Of a DNA stretch of 64,000 nt, positions 56,844-64,000 are shown one piece after another (within the stretch, counting starts at the first letter, position 1; each line of letters starts with the position of its first letter). Under the pieces are notes generated by a model. That model was not told the DNA's origin. It was given only the letters and a program-made list of their open reading frames with translations, and searched no databases. The stretch spans positions 992,001-1,056,000 of the forward strand of contig CP004348.1 of the NCBI GenBank assembly GCA_000342265.1, written 5' to 3'. The translations under genes and the position numbers were made by a program. Origin of the DNA: a beta proteobacterium CB. Lineage in GTDB: Bacteria; Pseudomonadota; Gammaproteobacteria; Burkholderiales; Burkholderiaceae.

Positions 56844-59246
56844 TTATTTACGACGCGCCTTAGTGCTGCGAACTGGTGGCTTAGTACCAGCAGGCTTGCC
56901 AGCTGGCCTTGATGGCTTCCCAGACTTAGCAACCTTACTTGCAGTTCGTCCAGCTTGATTCTTCGGCTGATTAGCACCAAGACTTCCGGCAGACTTGGCA
57001 GCATTCACATTGATGCCAGAATGCTTCTGAGGCTCTTTGCTGCCAGGGCGACCTTTCCTCGGCGACGCTTTTTTATTTGGCCTACCAGCATCGCTAGCCA
57101 AGATAATTTGACGGCGGTTGGTAGTCCCCCCTGGCTCCAAGCCCACAGACTTGACCAGACTAAATTCAATCTTGCGGGCATCAAGGTCAACGCGACTGAC
57201 CAAGACATGGACCCGATCACCTAAGCGATAACGAATACCCGTTCTCTCGCCACGCAGCTCTTGGCGCGCTTCGTCGTACTGGAAATAATCCCCACCTAAT
57301 TCAGTTACGTGAATCATGCCCTCGACAAAGAGGTTTTCGAGTTGCACAAATAAACCAAAAGAAGCCACACCGGTAACAGTACCAGCATATTCTTGACCCA
57401 AGTGGTCACGCATGTAATAACACTTGAGCCATGCCTCAACATCTCGTGACGCTTCATCTGCACGACGCTCATTAGATGAGCAATGCACTCCGAGTTGACC
57501 CCAAATCGGCAATGCTGCATTGGCACCCTTAGGTAATTTAGGTAAACGTGTGCCATTTGCTGCGGCCTCTTTTGCATCACTATGAGACTTCTTCGCATTG
57601 ACCGCATTCTCACGACCTTTGCCCTTGCGCGGCAGAGTCAGATTCAGTGGAACCATGGGTGGTAATACTGGCGCATATGGCTTCTTAGCCAAAATCGCCT
57701 TGATAACACGATGGGTTAATAAGTCAGGATAACGACGAATCGGACTTGTGAAATGCGAGTACGCAGGATATGCAAGACCAAAGTGGCCTTCGTTTTCAGG
57801 CTGATACATAGCTTGTTGCATAGAACGCAAAACAACCGACTGCAGCATATTGGCATCGGGACGCTCTTTGATTTCACGCATGAGCTTCGCGTAGTCTTTT
57901 GGCTTCGGCTTTTCGCCGCCACCTAATGACAAACCAGAGGTGCGTAATACTTGGCGCAGGGTAACCAACTTCTCCTCAGAAGGCTCGCCGTGTACGCGGT
58001 ACAAACTGAGATGCTTATTCTTATCAATAAAGTCTGCAGCACACACGTTAGCTGTCAACATACATTCTTCGATTAAGCGATGCGCATCATTGCGCAAGCG
58101 CGGCTCAATACGCAGAATCTTGCCCAGCTCATTACTAATGATCTGGGTTTCAGTGGTCTCAAATTCAATGGCACCCCGTTTTTGACGTGCATCCAACAAA
58201 ATTTTGTAAAGCGAATAAAGGTTGGTCAGTAAAGGTCTGAACTCAGCAAAGCGCGTTGCTTCAGGACCTTTACTATTAGAGAGAATCTCCCACACGGTGT
58301 CGTAGGTGAAACGTTGCGCAGAATGCATCACCGCTGGATAGAACTGATAAGCCAGCACTACTCCGTTAGCATCCACAACCGAGTCGCACACCATACACAA
58401 ACGATCAACACCAGGGTTGAGTGAGCAAAGGCCATTAGAGATCTTCTCTGGCAACATTGGTATGACCCGTCTTGGGAAATACACCGAAGTTGCACGCAGA
58501 AGACCCTCATCATCCAAGGGTTGACCTGGCTTCACGTAATGAGATACGTCAGCAATAGCAACAATCAAGCGCCAAGCCTTACTCTTGCCGTACATGACTG
58601 GCTCACAATACACCGCATCATCAAAGTCACGAGCATCAGCACCATCAATAGTGACCAAAGGAACATCGCGTAAATCTACCCGACCCTCAAGATCAGATTG
58701 CTGGACCGTATCAGGTAGTGCATCCGCTTCTTTTTTAACGGCAGCTGAAAATTCATGGGGAACGCCATACTTACGCACAGCGATTTCAATCTCCATACCG
58801 GGATCATCAATCTCACCCAAGACTTCAACAACCCGACCAACGGCTTGACGATAGCTATCTGGATAGTCGATGATCTCAACGCTCACCACTTGACCTAATT
58901 TGGCATTGCCCTGACCCTTTGGCGGAATCAGAATATCGTGGCCAATACGCTTATCTTCTGGCGCCACAATCAAAACACCATTCTCATTTAAGAGGCGTCC
59001 AATGACCACTTTGTTGGCGTGCAAAATGACATCGACGATCTGGCCTTCTGGGCGACCGCGACGATCGGTTCCCAATACCCTGACATTGACTCTGTCGCCG
59101 TGCATGACACGGGACATCTCCCTTTCGGAAAGAAAGATATCCTCACCGCCGTCATCAGGGATGACAAATCCAAATCCATCTCGGTGACCTTGGACTGTAC
59201 CTAAGCGGTCAGCCTCTCGTGGCACCAAGTTTTTTGCTTTACGCAT
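56844..59246 (-). CDS. rnr: ribonuclease R with a lineage-type insertion in the RNB region
   Basis: Processive 3'-to-5' exoribonuclease, 800 aa. Domains in order: cold-shock OB folds (about 15-170, GTVQGHRDGFGFVIPDDGGE), the catalytic RNB domain (about 195-600) with the metal site in IDGADARDFDDAVYCE, and an S1 domain (about 620-705). Between AKKPYAPVLPPM and WGQLGVHCSSNERRADEASR there is a Lys/Gly/Asn-rich low-complexity insert of about 50 residues (approximately 520-580), absent from E. coli RNase R. The C-terminal tail (about 715-800) is Lys/Gly/Pro-rich. Upstream of rlmB. Confidence 0.96.
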   Translation of the reverse strand: MRKAKNLVPREADRLGTVQGHRDGFGFVIPDDGGEDIFLSEREMSRVMHGDRVNVRVLGTDRRGRPEGQIVDVILHANKVVIGRLLNENGVLIVAPEDKRIGHDILIPPKGQGNAKLGQVVSVEIIDYPDSYRQAVGRVVEVLGEIDDPGMEIEIAVRKYGVPHEFSAAVKKEADALPDTVQQSDLEGRVDLRDVPLVTIDGADARDFDDAVYCEPVMYGKSKAWRLIVAIADVSHYVKPGQPLDDEGLLRATSVYFPRRVIPMLPEKISNGLCSLNPGVDRLCMVCDSVVDANGVVLAYQFYPAVMHSAQRFTYDTVWEILSNSKGPEATRFAEFRPLLTNLYSLYKILLDARQKRGAIEFETTETQIISNELGKILRIEPRLRNDAHRLIEECMLTANVCAADFIDKNKHLSLYRVHGEPSEEKLVTLRQVLRTSGLSLGGGEKPKPKDYAKLMREIKERPDANMLQSVVLRSMQQAMYQPENEGHFGLAYPAYSHFTSPIRRYPDLLTHRVIKAILAKKPYAPVLPPMVPLNLTLPRKGKGRENAVNAKKSHSDAKEAAANGTRLPKLPKGANAALPIWGQLGVHCSSNERRADEASRDVEAWLKCYYMRDHLGQEYAGTVTGVASFGLFVQLENLFVEGMIHVTELGGDYFQYDEARQELRGERTGIRYRLGDRVHVLVSRVDLDARKIEFSLVKSVGLEPGGTTNRRQIILASDAGRPNKKASPRKGRPGSKEPQKHSGINVNAAKSAGSLGANQPKNQAGRTASKVAKSGKPSRPAGKPAGTKPPVRSTKARRK

Positions 59247-59376
59247 TTAATTCCTTCGGCAATACATGCCTTATATATCGATAGTTATTCTTGATTAGGC
59301 TACTGTATCAAACCACTAAGTCTGAAGGGGAAAAGCCCAAAGGGGGTTAGAAAGTGGGCCAAAAGGCGCATACCTT

Positions 59377-59382
59377 TATAAT
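59377..59382 (+). promoter_or_regulatory. -10 box of tRNA-Leu
   Basis: Perfect TATAAT ends 8 bases before the tRNA 5' end, implying a leader of only a few bases. No good -35 box is visible. Confidence 0.5.
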
Positions 59383-59390
59383 AACGGCAT

Positions 59391-59477
59391 GCCCAGGTGG
59401 CGAAATTGGTAGACGCACCAGCTTCAGGTGCTGGCGATCGTAAGGTTGTGGGGGTTCGAGTCCCTTCCTGGGCACCA
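59391..59477 (+). tRNA. tRNA-Leu (anticodon CAG)
   Basis: An 87-base class II tRNA. Acceptor stem GCCCAGG (59391-59397) pairs with CCTGGGC (59467-59473), followed by discriminator A and an encoded CCA (59475-59477). The anticodon stem CCAGC (59418-59422) pairs with GCTGG around the loop TTCAGGT, giving anticodon CAG (59425-59427), reading the leucine codon CUG. A variable arm follows, and the T loop reads GGTTCGAGTCC. The long variable arm fits leucine. Confidence 0.97.
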
Positions 59478-59501
59478 AATACACCTACAAAGACCTATAT
59501 G

Positions 59502-59521
59502 GGGACTAAACAGTCCTTTTT
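59502..59521 (+). terminator. intrinsic terminator after tRNA-Leu
   Basis: Stem GGACT (59503-59507) with AGTCC (59512-59516) around AAAC, followed by five T. Short but well placed 25 bases after the tRNA. Confidence 0.7.
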
Positions 59522-59531
59522 CAATAGGCAA

Positions 59532-60029
59532 TCAGATTCCCATGGTTCGGTTCAGGATCTTGGGCTTCATTTCATCCCAAAGACTTTCAAACTCCTCAGC
59601 CTTGTCCTCTGATAGCTTAATTGGCTCAAAGAGGCCGCTAAAGAAGATGGTCTTTTTGGGAGCCAATGTTTTTTCAAAATCACTGAGCCCAACCGGCTTA
59701 TCGTCGATATCCCTCGTCAATTGAGCTGAACAAACAATCGCTTCAGTGTCATCCTGATCAATTACAGCAAACTCGATTAGCTGCTGACTTTTATCCAAGA
59801 TCACTAAGGTTCCTCGCGCGTAGCAAACCGTCTCATGCTCTTGCACGATATAAGCTAGAAACTGATCTTCCTCATCCTTGTCCATGCGTAGATCGTCAAT
59901 GAAAAAAAGGTATTGGTCGCCCGCACCATTCACCAAGGTGAAGACCTTGGGAATCACACCATGTCCTAAAGCCAGATTTCGGTAATAAGAGGAAAGTTCA
60001 ACAGCGAGATTTTCAGCGAAAAGATGCAT
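59532..60029 (-). CDS. unrecognised conserved-looking protein
   Basis: A 165-aa soluble acidic protein that I do not recognise. It has no signal peptide or membrane segment. The N-terminal third contains FAENLAVELSSYYRNLALGH; the middle has alternating hydrophobic beta-like segments (QYLFFIDDL, TLVILDKSQQLIEFAVIDQD), and the C-terminal part is rich in Glu, Asp and Lys (LSEDKAEEFESLWDEMKPKI). It stands between tRNA-Leu and a dienelactone hydrolase gene on the same strand, 56 bases after it. The coding frame is clean, with normal composition, so it is probably real. Confidence 0.75.
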   Translation of the reverse strand: MHLFAENLAVELSSYYRNLALGHGVIPKVFTLVNGAGDQYLFFIDDLRMDKDEEDQFLAYIVQEHETVCYARGTLVILDKSQQLIEFAVIDQDDTEAIVCSAQLTRDIDDKPVGLSDFEKTLAPKKTIFFSGLFEPIKLSEDKAEEFESLWDEMKPKILNRTMGI

Positions 60030-60085
60030 GAGATATAAAGATATAAATATTATTGGGTATAGGTTTTATAAAAGCCCTTGGGGGG

Positions 60086-60775
60086 CTAATCTTTGCCGAG
60101 GATATTATTTAAGAAAGTCATAGTGCGGTCCCAAGCTAAATCAGCAGCAGCTAAGTTATATTGCAATGGAGGTAGACCCCTAGAATCTGACTTTGGATTG
60201 GCAAATGCATGCTTTGCGTCGTAGCGCTGAAAATCATACGTAACGCCAGCTGCTTTGAGTTTTGCTTCAAGTTGATCAACACCAGCGATGGAGAAGAAAT
60301 CGTCGTGAAGAGCCCAGTGCGCTAGCATCGGCTTTTTAATGGCAGACGCATCAACATACTCCAATGGAGGGTAACCATACCAAACCACCGTTCCATCAGA
60401 TTCTGGAACAAGGCCAGCAGACAATACTGTGAGCGCCCCTCCCATACAAAAGCCTGTAACTGCGACCTTGCTACTACCAGTTGCCTTAAGATATTGAACG
60501 GCACCGCGGATATCTTGACTAGCAGCGTCACCAAAGTTGAGATCATTCATCAGATGCTCAGCTTCATTCGCCTCTAAGGCGAGCTTGCCGCGATAGAGGT
60601 CAGGCACTAAAGCGCGATACCCTGCTTTCGCTAAACGATTGGCAACGTTTTTAATCTCATCATCCAAACCCCACCATTCCTGAATCACCACTACGCCAGG
60701 GGCATTTTTTGGATCTACTGGCTCAACTAAATACGCGCTACTAGATTTGCCGTCGGGTCTTTGAAAAGTGATCAT
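60086..60775 (-). CDS. dienelactone hydrolase family protein
   Basis: An alpha/beta hydrolase of 229 aa using a Cys nucleophile. The triad can be placed: C110 in GFCMGGALTVL, an aspartate in LHDDFFS (about 158-159) and H189 in YDAKHAFANP. The oxyanion region is VVVIQEWWGLDDEIKNVANR. Dienelactone hydrolase proper acts in chlorocatechol breakdown, but no such pathway is nearby and many family members have other substrates. Upstream lies a transporter gene on the same strand with 29 bases between. Confidence 0.92.
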   Translation of the reverse strand: MITFQRPDGKSSSAYLVEPVDPKNAPGVVVIQEWWGLDDEIKNVANRLAKAGYRALVPDLYRGKLALEANEAEHLMNDLNFGDAASQDIRGAVQYLKATGSSKVAVTGFCMGGALTVLSAGLVPESDGTVVWYGYPPLEYVDASAIKKPMLAHWALHDDFFSIAGVDQLEAKLKAAGVTYDFQRYDAKHAFANPKSDSRGLPPLQYNLAAADLAWDRTMTFLNNILGKD

Positions 60776-60804
60776 CGCAGTCCTTCTTTAAAAATGAATT
60801 GGGT

Positions 60805-62034
60805 TTACTTCGCTTGCTTATCAGTATGAATATAGCCCACCAACCAGAAGGTAAGCAAGCCGCACAGAGCCGCTCCATAACCAACTAGGTTGTAGTGCTC
60901 CATCTTGCCATCAGCAGCGATGGTGACGACTGCCCCTGCAACAACTGAGGCCAATCCTGATGCCAGCATTTGAACCGAGCCCACCAAACTCATGAAGGTT
61001 CCTCGAATTTTGGCATCCACCACCTGACTCACAATCGCCATTGCCGGAATCATGCGCCCTGAAACTAAAACAAAGAAAGCGGTCGAATTAATCAGTACCA
61101 CCCAAAGCGGTACCGGCATCAGATTGGTTGTTACCAATAAGGGAATCAAACTGATGACAGCAAGAGCTCTAAAGACCTTGACCTTACCGTAACGATCGGC
61201 CAGATGTCCAATGAGCCGAGAGCTCATGAGCGTCGCGATCCCACCACAAAGATAGATTAGGGAAATATAAGAGTTATCAATGCCCACATTGGAGGTGAGA
61301 TAGAGAGCAATATAGGGAATCACGGAGAAGCCGGTCATCATAATGAGTGCCATAAAAATGAACGCACGCAAGTGTTGATGAGCAAAGAAAATATTCCAGA
61401 TTTGACTGAGGCGACTTCCCTCATGAATATGACCGAGATGCCCATTGATCTTGGGAATGTTGCGATAGCCTAAATACAAAATGAGACTTGAGATTAAAGC
61501 AATAAAAATAAATGGTGCTCGCCAGCCTAAAGAAGGAATGCTATTAGCCAACAACAAACTTAAAGGAACACCTGCTACGGTCGAGACTGAGAAGGCGGAC
61601 ATCACTGTACCCAATGCCCTACCTCTTCGCTCAAACGGAATGGAGTCTGCAATGATCGTTTGAACCAAGGAACCTAAGATGCCACCAAATGCACCGGCAA
61701 ATGCACGGGCAATAAAAAGAGAATGGTAATCCGGTGCCAAGCCACAAACTAAAGTAGCAATAATGAAGCAGGCATATAAACTCAGTAGCAGAACCCGTCT
61801 CTCAAATCGATCCACAAAGTAGGTGGCAAAAACGCCCGCAACAGCTGCGGCAAATGTATAAGAAGAAAGTAATAGACCAAACTCATGAGTATTGATATTG
61901 AGCTCACGAATAAATTCGGGGCCCAAAGGCATCATGATCATGAAGTCCAGGATATGGGTGAACTGAATTCCGGCCAAAGCGAATAAGAAAAAGCGTTCTT
62001 TCTTGTTACCGCCTGGCATCTGATGCTCGTTCAA
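60805..62034 (-). CDS. MFS transporter (DHA1-like)
   Basis: A 409-aa major facilitator with 12 hydrophobic helices. The first half has FTHILDFMIMMPLGPEFIRE and the motif-A-like YFVDRFERRVLLLSLYA; the second half carries GHLADRYGKVKVFRA. The loop between helices 6 and 7 holds a charged stretch (INGHLGHIHEGSRLSQIWNI). Such proteins are often drug or small-metabolite efflux systems related to AraJ; the substrate is unknown. It precedes the dienelactone hydrolase gene and is divergent from the channel-like gene. Confidence 0.9.
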   Translation of the reverse strand: MNEHQMPGGNKKERFFLFALAGIQFTHILDFMIMMPLGPEFIRELNINTHEFGLLLSSYTFAAAVAGVFATYFVDRFERRVLLLSLYACFIIATLVCGLAPDYHSLFIARAFAGAFGGILGSLVQTIIADSIPFERRGRALGTVMSAFSVSTVAGVPLSLLLANSIPSLGWRAPFIFIALISSLILYLGYRNIPKINGHLGHIHEGSRLSQIWNIFFAHQHLRAFIFMALIMMTGFSVIPYIALYLTSNVGIDNSYISLIYLCGGIATLMSSRLIGHLADRYGKVKVFRALAVISLIPLLVTTNLMPVPLWVVLINSTAFFVLVSGRMIPAMAIVSQVVDAKIRGTFMSLVGSVQMLASGLASVVAGAVVTIAADGKMEHYNLVGYGAALCGLLTFWLVGYIHTDKQAK

Positions 62035-62096
62035 GGGTTTCTTTACATGAAATTAGAGATGTGACATTATCAACCCACCCCGCTCTTAAAGTCCCC

Positions 62097-62591
62097 ATGA
62101 ACAACATCATCGATGCTTTCTCTAACTTCCCTTTTTTGCCACTCCTGAGAGATAGCATCTGGGGAATTATTTGCCTCATTGCTATTTTAGTTTTTCATGG
62201 CAGCGCAATTAATCATGTCTACATGCGCTTTGAGCGCATCACCCGCCAAAATCTAGCAGCCCATCAATACAACCGCGTCTTCTTCCACTTTTATGCCACC
62301 TTTGTATTTTTAGCCATGTTCCACTTAGTAGAGATCCTATTTTGGGCTGTCTTCATCATTGGCATAGGCATTATGAAGACACCCATTGCCGCCATTCTTT
62401 TTGCTGGCAGTTGCTACACAACTGTTGGTTTTGAATCGGATACCCTGCTAGATGGCTGGAAAACCTTTGCATTCTTCATCTCCTTCAGCGGACTATTTTC
62501 ATTGGCATGGACCACCTCCATCATGATCGGCATGACTACTGCCTACAAAAATGCCTGGGATCAAAAGTACCGTCATACCAGCGTGTATTAG
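62097..62591 (+). CDS. small channel-like membrane protein (Ion_trans_2-type), altered filter
   Basis: A membrane protein of 164 aa if the ATG at 62097 is used (176 aa if the GTG at 62061). Hydrophobic segments are visible near residues 20-40, 60-90 and 125-150 with a pore-loop-like re-entrant stretch between the last two: FAGSCYTTVGFESDTLLDG. This resembles the P-loop of two-transmembrane potassium channels, whose filter is T-V-G-Y/F-G. Here the last glycine is glutamate (TTVGFE), so the classical filter is altered. It is divergent from the MFS gene. The family assignment is an inference from one motif and the helix layout. Confidence 0.6.
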   Translation: MNNIIDAFSNFPFLPLLRDSIWGIICLIAILVFHGSAINHVYMRFERITRQNLAAHQYNRVFFHFYATFVFLAMFHLVEILFWAVFIIGIGIMKTPIAAILFAGSCYTTVGFESDTLLDGWKTFAFFISFSGLFSLAWTTSIMIGMTTAYKNAWDQKYRHTSVY

Positions 62592-62638
62592 ACGATTTAA
62601 TTAAATTACTGCAATTGAGGATGATCGGGTGTATCATT

Positions 62639-62650
62639 AGGGTTAACCCT
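62639..62650. promoter_or_regulatory. perfect palindrome AGGGTTAACCCT upstream of the 51-aa gene
   Basis: A 12-base palindrome ends just before the ribosome site AAGGAG of the small gene. It may be an operator or form a short hairpin (AGGG-TTAA-CCCT) next to the ribosome site. Confidence 0.4.
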
Positions 62651-62663
62651 TAAGGAGCTCACC

Positions 62664-62819
62664 ATGGCACATTCAAACTCAGTTCAGTTTTATCAGGCAC
62701 CCGCTTTTAGCTTTAAGCCTTTATTCGCAATTAGGGACTTCTTTGCCCTATTAGCAGCCGCTTTTAGCGAAGCTAAAGTAATGGAACAGAAATCACGCAA
62801 AACTAGCGGAAATTGGTAA
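62664..62819 (+). CDS. 51-aa small protein, function unknown
   Basis: A short frame below usual length cut-offs, beginning MAHSNSVQFYQAPAFSFKPL and ending with a basic stretch (EQKSRKTSGNW). It has an excellent ribosome site (TAAGGAG, 7 bases before the ATG), a palindrome upstream and a bidirectional terminator downstream (62871-62906), so the unit is complete. The centre (about 15-36, FSFKPLFAIRDFFALLAAAF) is amphipathic or weakly hydrophobic, possibly membrane-associating. No known family is recognised. The good ribosome site and terminator support coding, but only 51 codons are available for judging codon use. Confidence 0.62.
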   Translation: MAHSNSVQFYQAPAFSFKPLFAIRDFFALLAAAFSEAKVMEQKSRKTSGNW

Positions 62820-62870
62820 TTTTTTACTGATTTAGCCTTGTTTTAGGCCATTTTTGGTCGGTTTTAAGAA

Positions 62871-62906
62871 AAAAGCCCCTGAATTGTTTCAGGGGCTTTT
62901 TCTTTT
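62871..62906. terminator. bidirectional intrinsic terminator
   Basis: A 13-base stem, AAAAGCCCCTGAA (62871-62883) with TTCAGGGGCTTTT (62888-62900), around a 4-base loop, with T-rich tracts on both strands. It closes the 51-aa gene and the opposing papain-like gene. Confidence 0.93.
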
Positions 62907-62917
62907 GGATTCCATCC

Positions 62918-63421
62918 CTAGCGCTGGATGTAATAACCGTAGACACAACGTGAGCCACCCCGAGAAGGGTTATGCGTATCCTGAATCACTCCATCAATTA
63001 CCGCCGTTAGGTGCTTGGAAACCTTCACTATTAGCCTACCAGAGGGTAACTCATTGGCCAACAAATGCACTTGGCAACCAGCCCCAATCTTCATGGTCGG
63101 AACCCAATCAAAACCATGACCCAGAATATAGTCATGAAAGACATTACGGTGATTGCCATTACGCGGTGAAGTGCCCTTCGCTGCAAGCCTTCTGGCCAAT
63201 TTGTCGTTTCGTTGATCCGCATAGACTGCATTAGCAGTACGAAGATCCTCATAGACCTGCATATATGGCAACTCAGCCGCAATCGCAATTGCTCTGACTA
63301 CGCAATCTCCCGCTCCACCCTTAAAGCCTGCCGCCTCCCTACCACCATCATTCAACTCAAAACCGAGCTCGTGAGCTCGAGCACTAGCCAGTCTGGTAAA
63401 GGGGTTTAAGAAGCTAAACAT
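62918..63421 (-). CDS. small protein with papain-like Cys-His-Asp/Asn signature, function unknown
   Basis: A 167-aa protein starting at the ATG 63421 (MFSFLNPFTRLASARAHELG). The frame is open to 63487, but that extension runs through the glcB terminator, so it is rejected. C40 in GGAGDCVVRAIAIA, H137 in VSKHLTAVIDG and D148 or N151 in IQDTHNPSRGG are placed as in papain-like peptidases (Cys early, His and Asp/Asn late). The GDC-x-R-A opening is the pattern I associate with small peptidases of that fold often found in phages and plasmids. No signal peptide is present, so it should act in the cytoplasm. Function is unknown. Confidence 0.75.
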   Translation of the reverse strand: MFSFLNPFTRLASARAHELGFELNDGGREAAGFKGGAGDCVVRAIAIAAELPYMQVYEDLRTANAVYADQRNDKLARRLAAKGTSPRNGNHRNVFHDYILGHGFDWVPTMKIGAGCQVHLLANELPSGRLIVKVSKHLTAVIDGVIQDTHNPSRGGSRCVYGYYIQR

Positions 63422-63451
63422 GTATTGGCTGTGGATTTGAGGGAGGCTTAT

Positions 63452-63489
63452 ATAAAGAAAAATGGACTTGCCTTGCGGCAAATCCATTT
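63452..63489 (-). terminator. intrinsic terminator of glcB
   Basis: On the minus strand AAATGGA pairs with TCCATTT and TTGCC with GGCAA, one mismatch between them, around a 4-base loop (63460-63489); the T-rich tail TTTTTCTTT follows (63452-63460). It lies 27 bases after the malate synthase stop. Confidence 0.88.
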
Positions 63490-63515
63490 CATCATCCGAC
63501 CAAAGAGCTTATAAG

Positions 63516-64000
63516 TTAAGCGCAAGCCTTTTTAACTTCCAAGCGCCATGCATGAAGCAAAGGCTCAGTATAGCCATTAGGCTGCTCTAGACCTTTAAAA
63601 ATAAGATCGCTAGCTGCTTTATATGCATAAGAGTCTTTGAAGTTCGGCATCATTGGCTTGTACAAAGGATCGTCTGCATTTTGACCATCAACCACCTTAG
63701 CCATCCGTTGCAAAGCTTCCTCAACATCGGCTTGATTAATGATCCCATGCAACATCCAGTTGACGATATGCTGACTTGAAATCCGTAATGTTGCACGATC
63801 TTCCATCAGCCCAACGTTATAAATATCTGGGACTTTAGAGCAGCCAACACCTTGATCAATCCAGCGAACCACATAGCCCAAAATACCTTGGCAGTTATTG
63901 TTCAATGCTTCACGAATTTCTTCCTTAGTCCAATCTGGGTATAAGGCAACGGGCACTGTTAACAAATCATCTGTTAAAGAATCATACTCACCAGCAGTAT
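63516..64000 (-). CDS. glcB: malate synthase G, 3' end only
   Basis: Condenses glyoxylate and acetyl-CoA to malate in the glyoxylate bypass. Only the last 160 or so residues are in the window and the frame is open to the edge ([20 protein letters not shown] at the left margin). Recognisable G-type C terminus: [40 protein letters not shown] and [20 protein letters not shown]. The full enzyme is usually about 720 residues. Downstream is a clear terminator. Confidence 0.94.
   Translation of the reverse strand, partial: TAGEYDSLTDDLLTVPVALYPDWTKEEIREALNNNCQGILGYVVRWIDQGVGCSKVPDIYNVGLMEDRATLRISSQHIVNWMLHGIINQADVEEALQRMAKVVDGQNADDPLYKPMMPNFKDSYAYKAASDLIFKGLEQPNGYTEPLLHAWRLEVKKACA

Noticed and set aside
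62854..63234. 126-aa plus-strand frame across the terminator and papain-like gene
   Set aside because: It begins inside the bidirectional terminator and runs antisense to the better supported minus-strand gene.
63422..63487. N-terminal extension of the papain-like protein
   Set aside because: It would read through the glcB terminator hairpin, so the ATG at 63421 is used.
1..64000. CRISPR arrays, insertion sequences, prophage, integrase or rRNA operons
   Set aside because: No repeated units with regular spacers, no transposase-like frame, no integrase and no rRNA-like stretch were seen; gene order looks like core chromosome.

Overview
The window is ordinary, densely coding chromosome from a betaproteobacterium of the Burkholderiaceae. 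Its moderate GC (mid-40s by eye), compact spacing and gene content fit a free-living Polynucleobacter-like bacterium; the genus is an inference from gene order and protein style, not from a marker gene. Features pointing this way are the leuC-gltA-sdhEBADC-gntR block facing mdh, an E3 with its own lipoyl domain, a phasin plus 3-hydroxybutyryl-CoA dehydrogenase, a bpt-type transferase, DUF2863 and DUF3429 proteins, and glnA-ntrB-ntrC. I see no insertion sequence, prophage, CRISPR array, integrase or rRNA gene. One tRNA, one strong candidate structured RNA and one small protein gene too short for routine ORF calling are present.

Layout. 1-8.8 kb: leuC (cut by the window edge), citrate synthase, succinate dehydrogenase and a GntR regulator on the minus strand, facing mdh and a small exported protein; this is a TCA-cycle block with a perfect 12-bp palindrome in the divergent gap. 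8.8-10.9 kb: DUF2863 and yaaA. 10.9-22.7 kb: a long plus-strand run (aminotransferase, GST-like oxidoreductase, 3-hydroxybutyryl-CoA dehydrogenase, rarA, isomerase, periplasmic cyclophilin, pabB-pabC fusion, Nudix, aat, bpt, pyrD, iclR). 22.7-31.4 kb: pbpG, an EamA transporter, phasin, and the pyruvate dehydrogenase operon aceE-aceF-lpdA. 31.6-37.9 kb: a membrane sensor kinase and FixJ-type regulator, folD and an M3 oligopeptidase. 37.9-42.9 kb: glnA-ntrB-ntrC-xth, with two NtrC-type boxes and a -24/-12-like element upstream of glnA. 42.9-51.6 kb: an envelope-flavoured minus-strand run (YncE-like propeller, polysaccharide deacetylase, sterol-desaturase-like protein, EI24 protein, CinA-like protein), preceded by hrpA. 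51.6-59.5 kb: argA, yggX, a candidate ncRNA, rpiA/tal, trxC, rnr-rlmB and tRNA-Leu(CAG). 59.5-64 kb: an unrecognised protein, dienelactone hydrolase, MFS transporter, channel-like protein, a 51-aa protein gene, a small papain-like protein, and the 3' end of malate synthase G.

How it fits together. Most genes serve central carbon flow: pyruvate to acetyl-CoA, citrate synthase, succinate dehydrogenase, malate dehydrogenase, the glyoxylate-linked malate synthase, and PHB-type storage. Nitrogen control (glnA-ntrBC) and arginine, folate and pyrimidine synthesis are also present. The items most worth a second look are the promoter-hairpins-terminator RNA unit at about 53.4-53.6 kb, an NtrC whose sigma-54 contact motif GAFTGA reads GAFPGA, the TCTTATATAAGA palindrome between gntR and mdh, the 51-residue protein at 62.66 kb, and the channel-like protein with an altered selectivity-filter motif.
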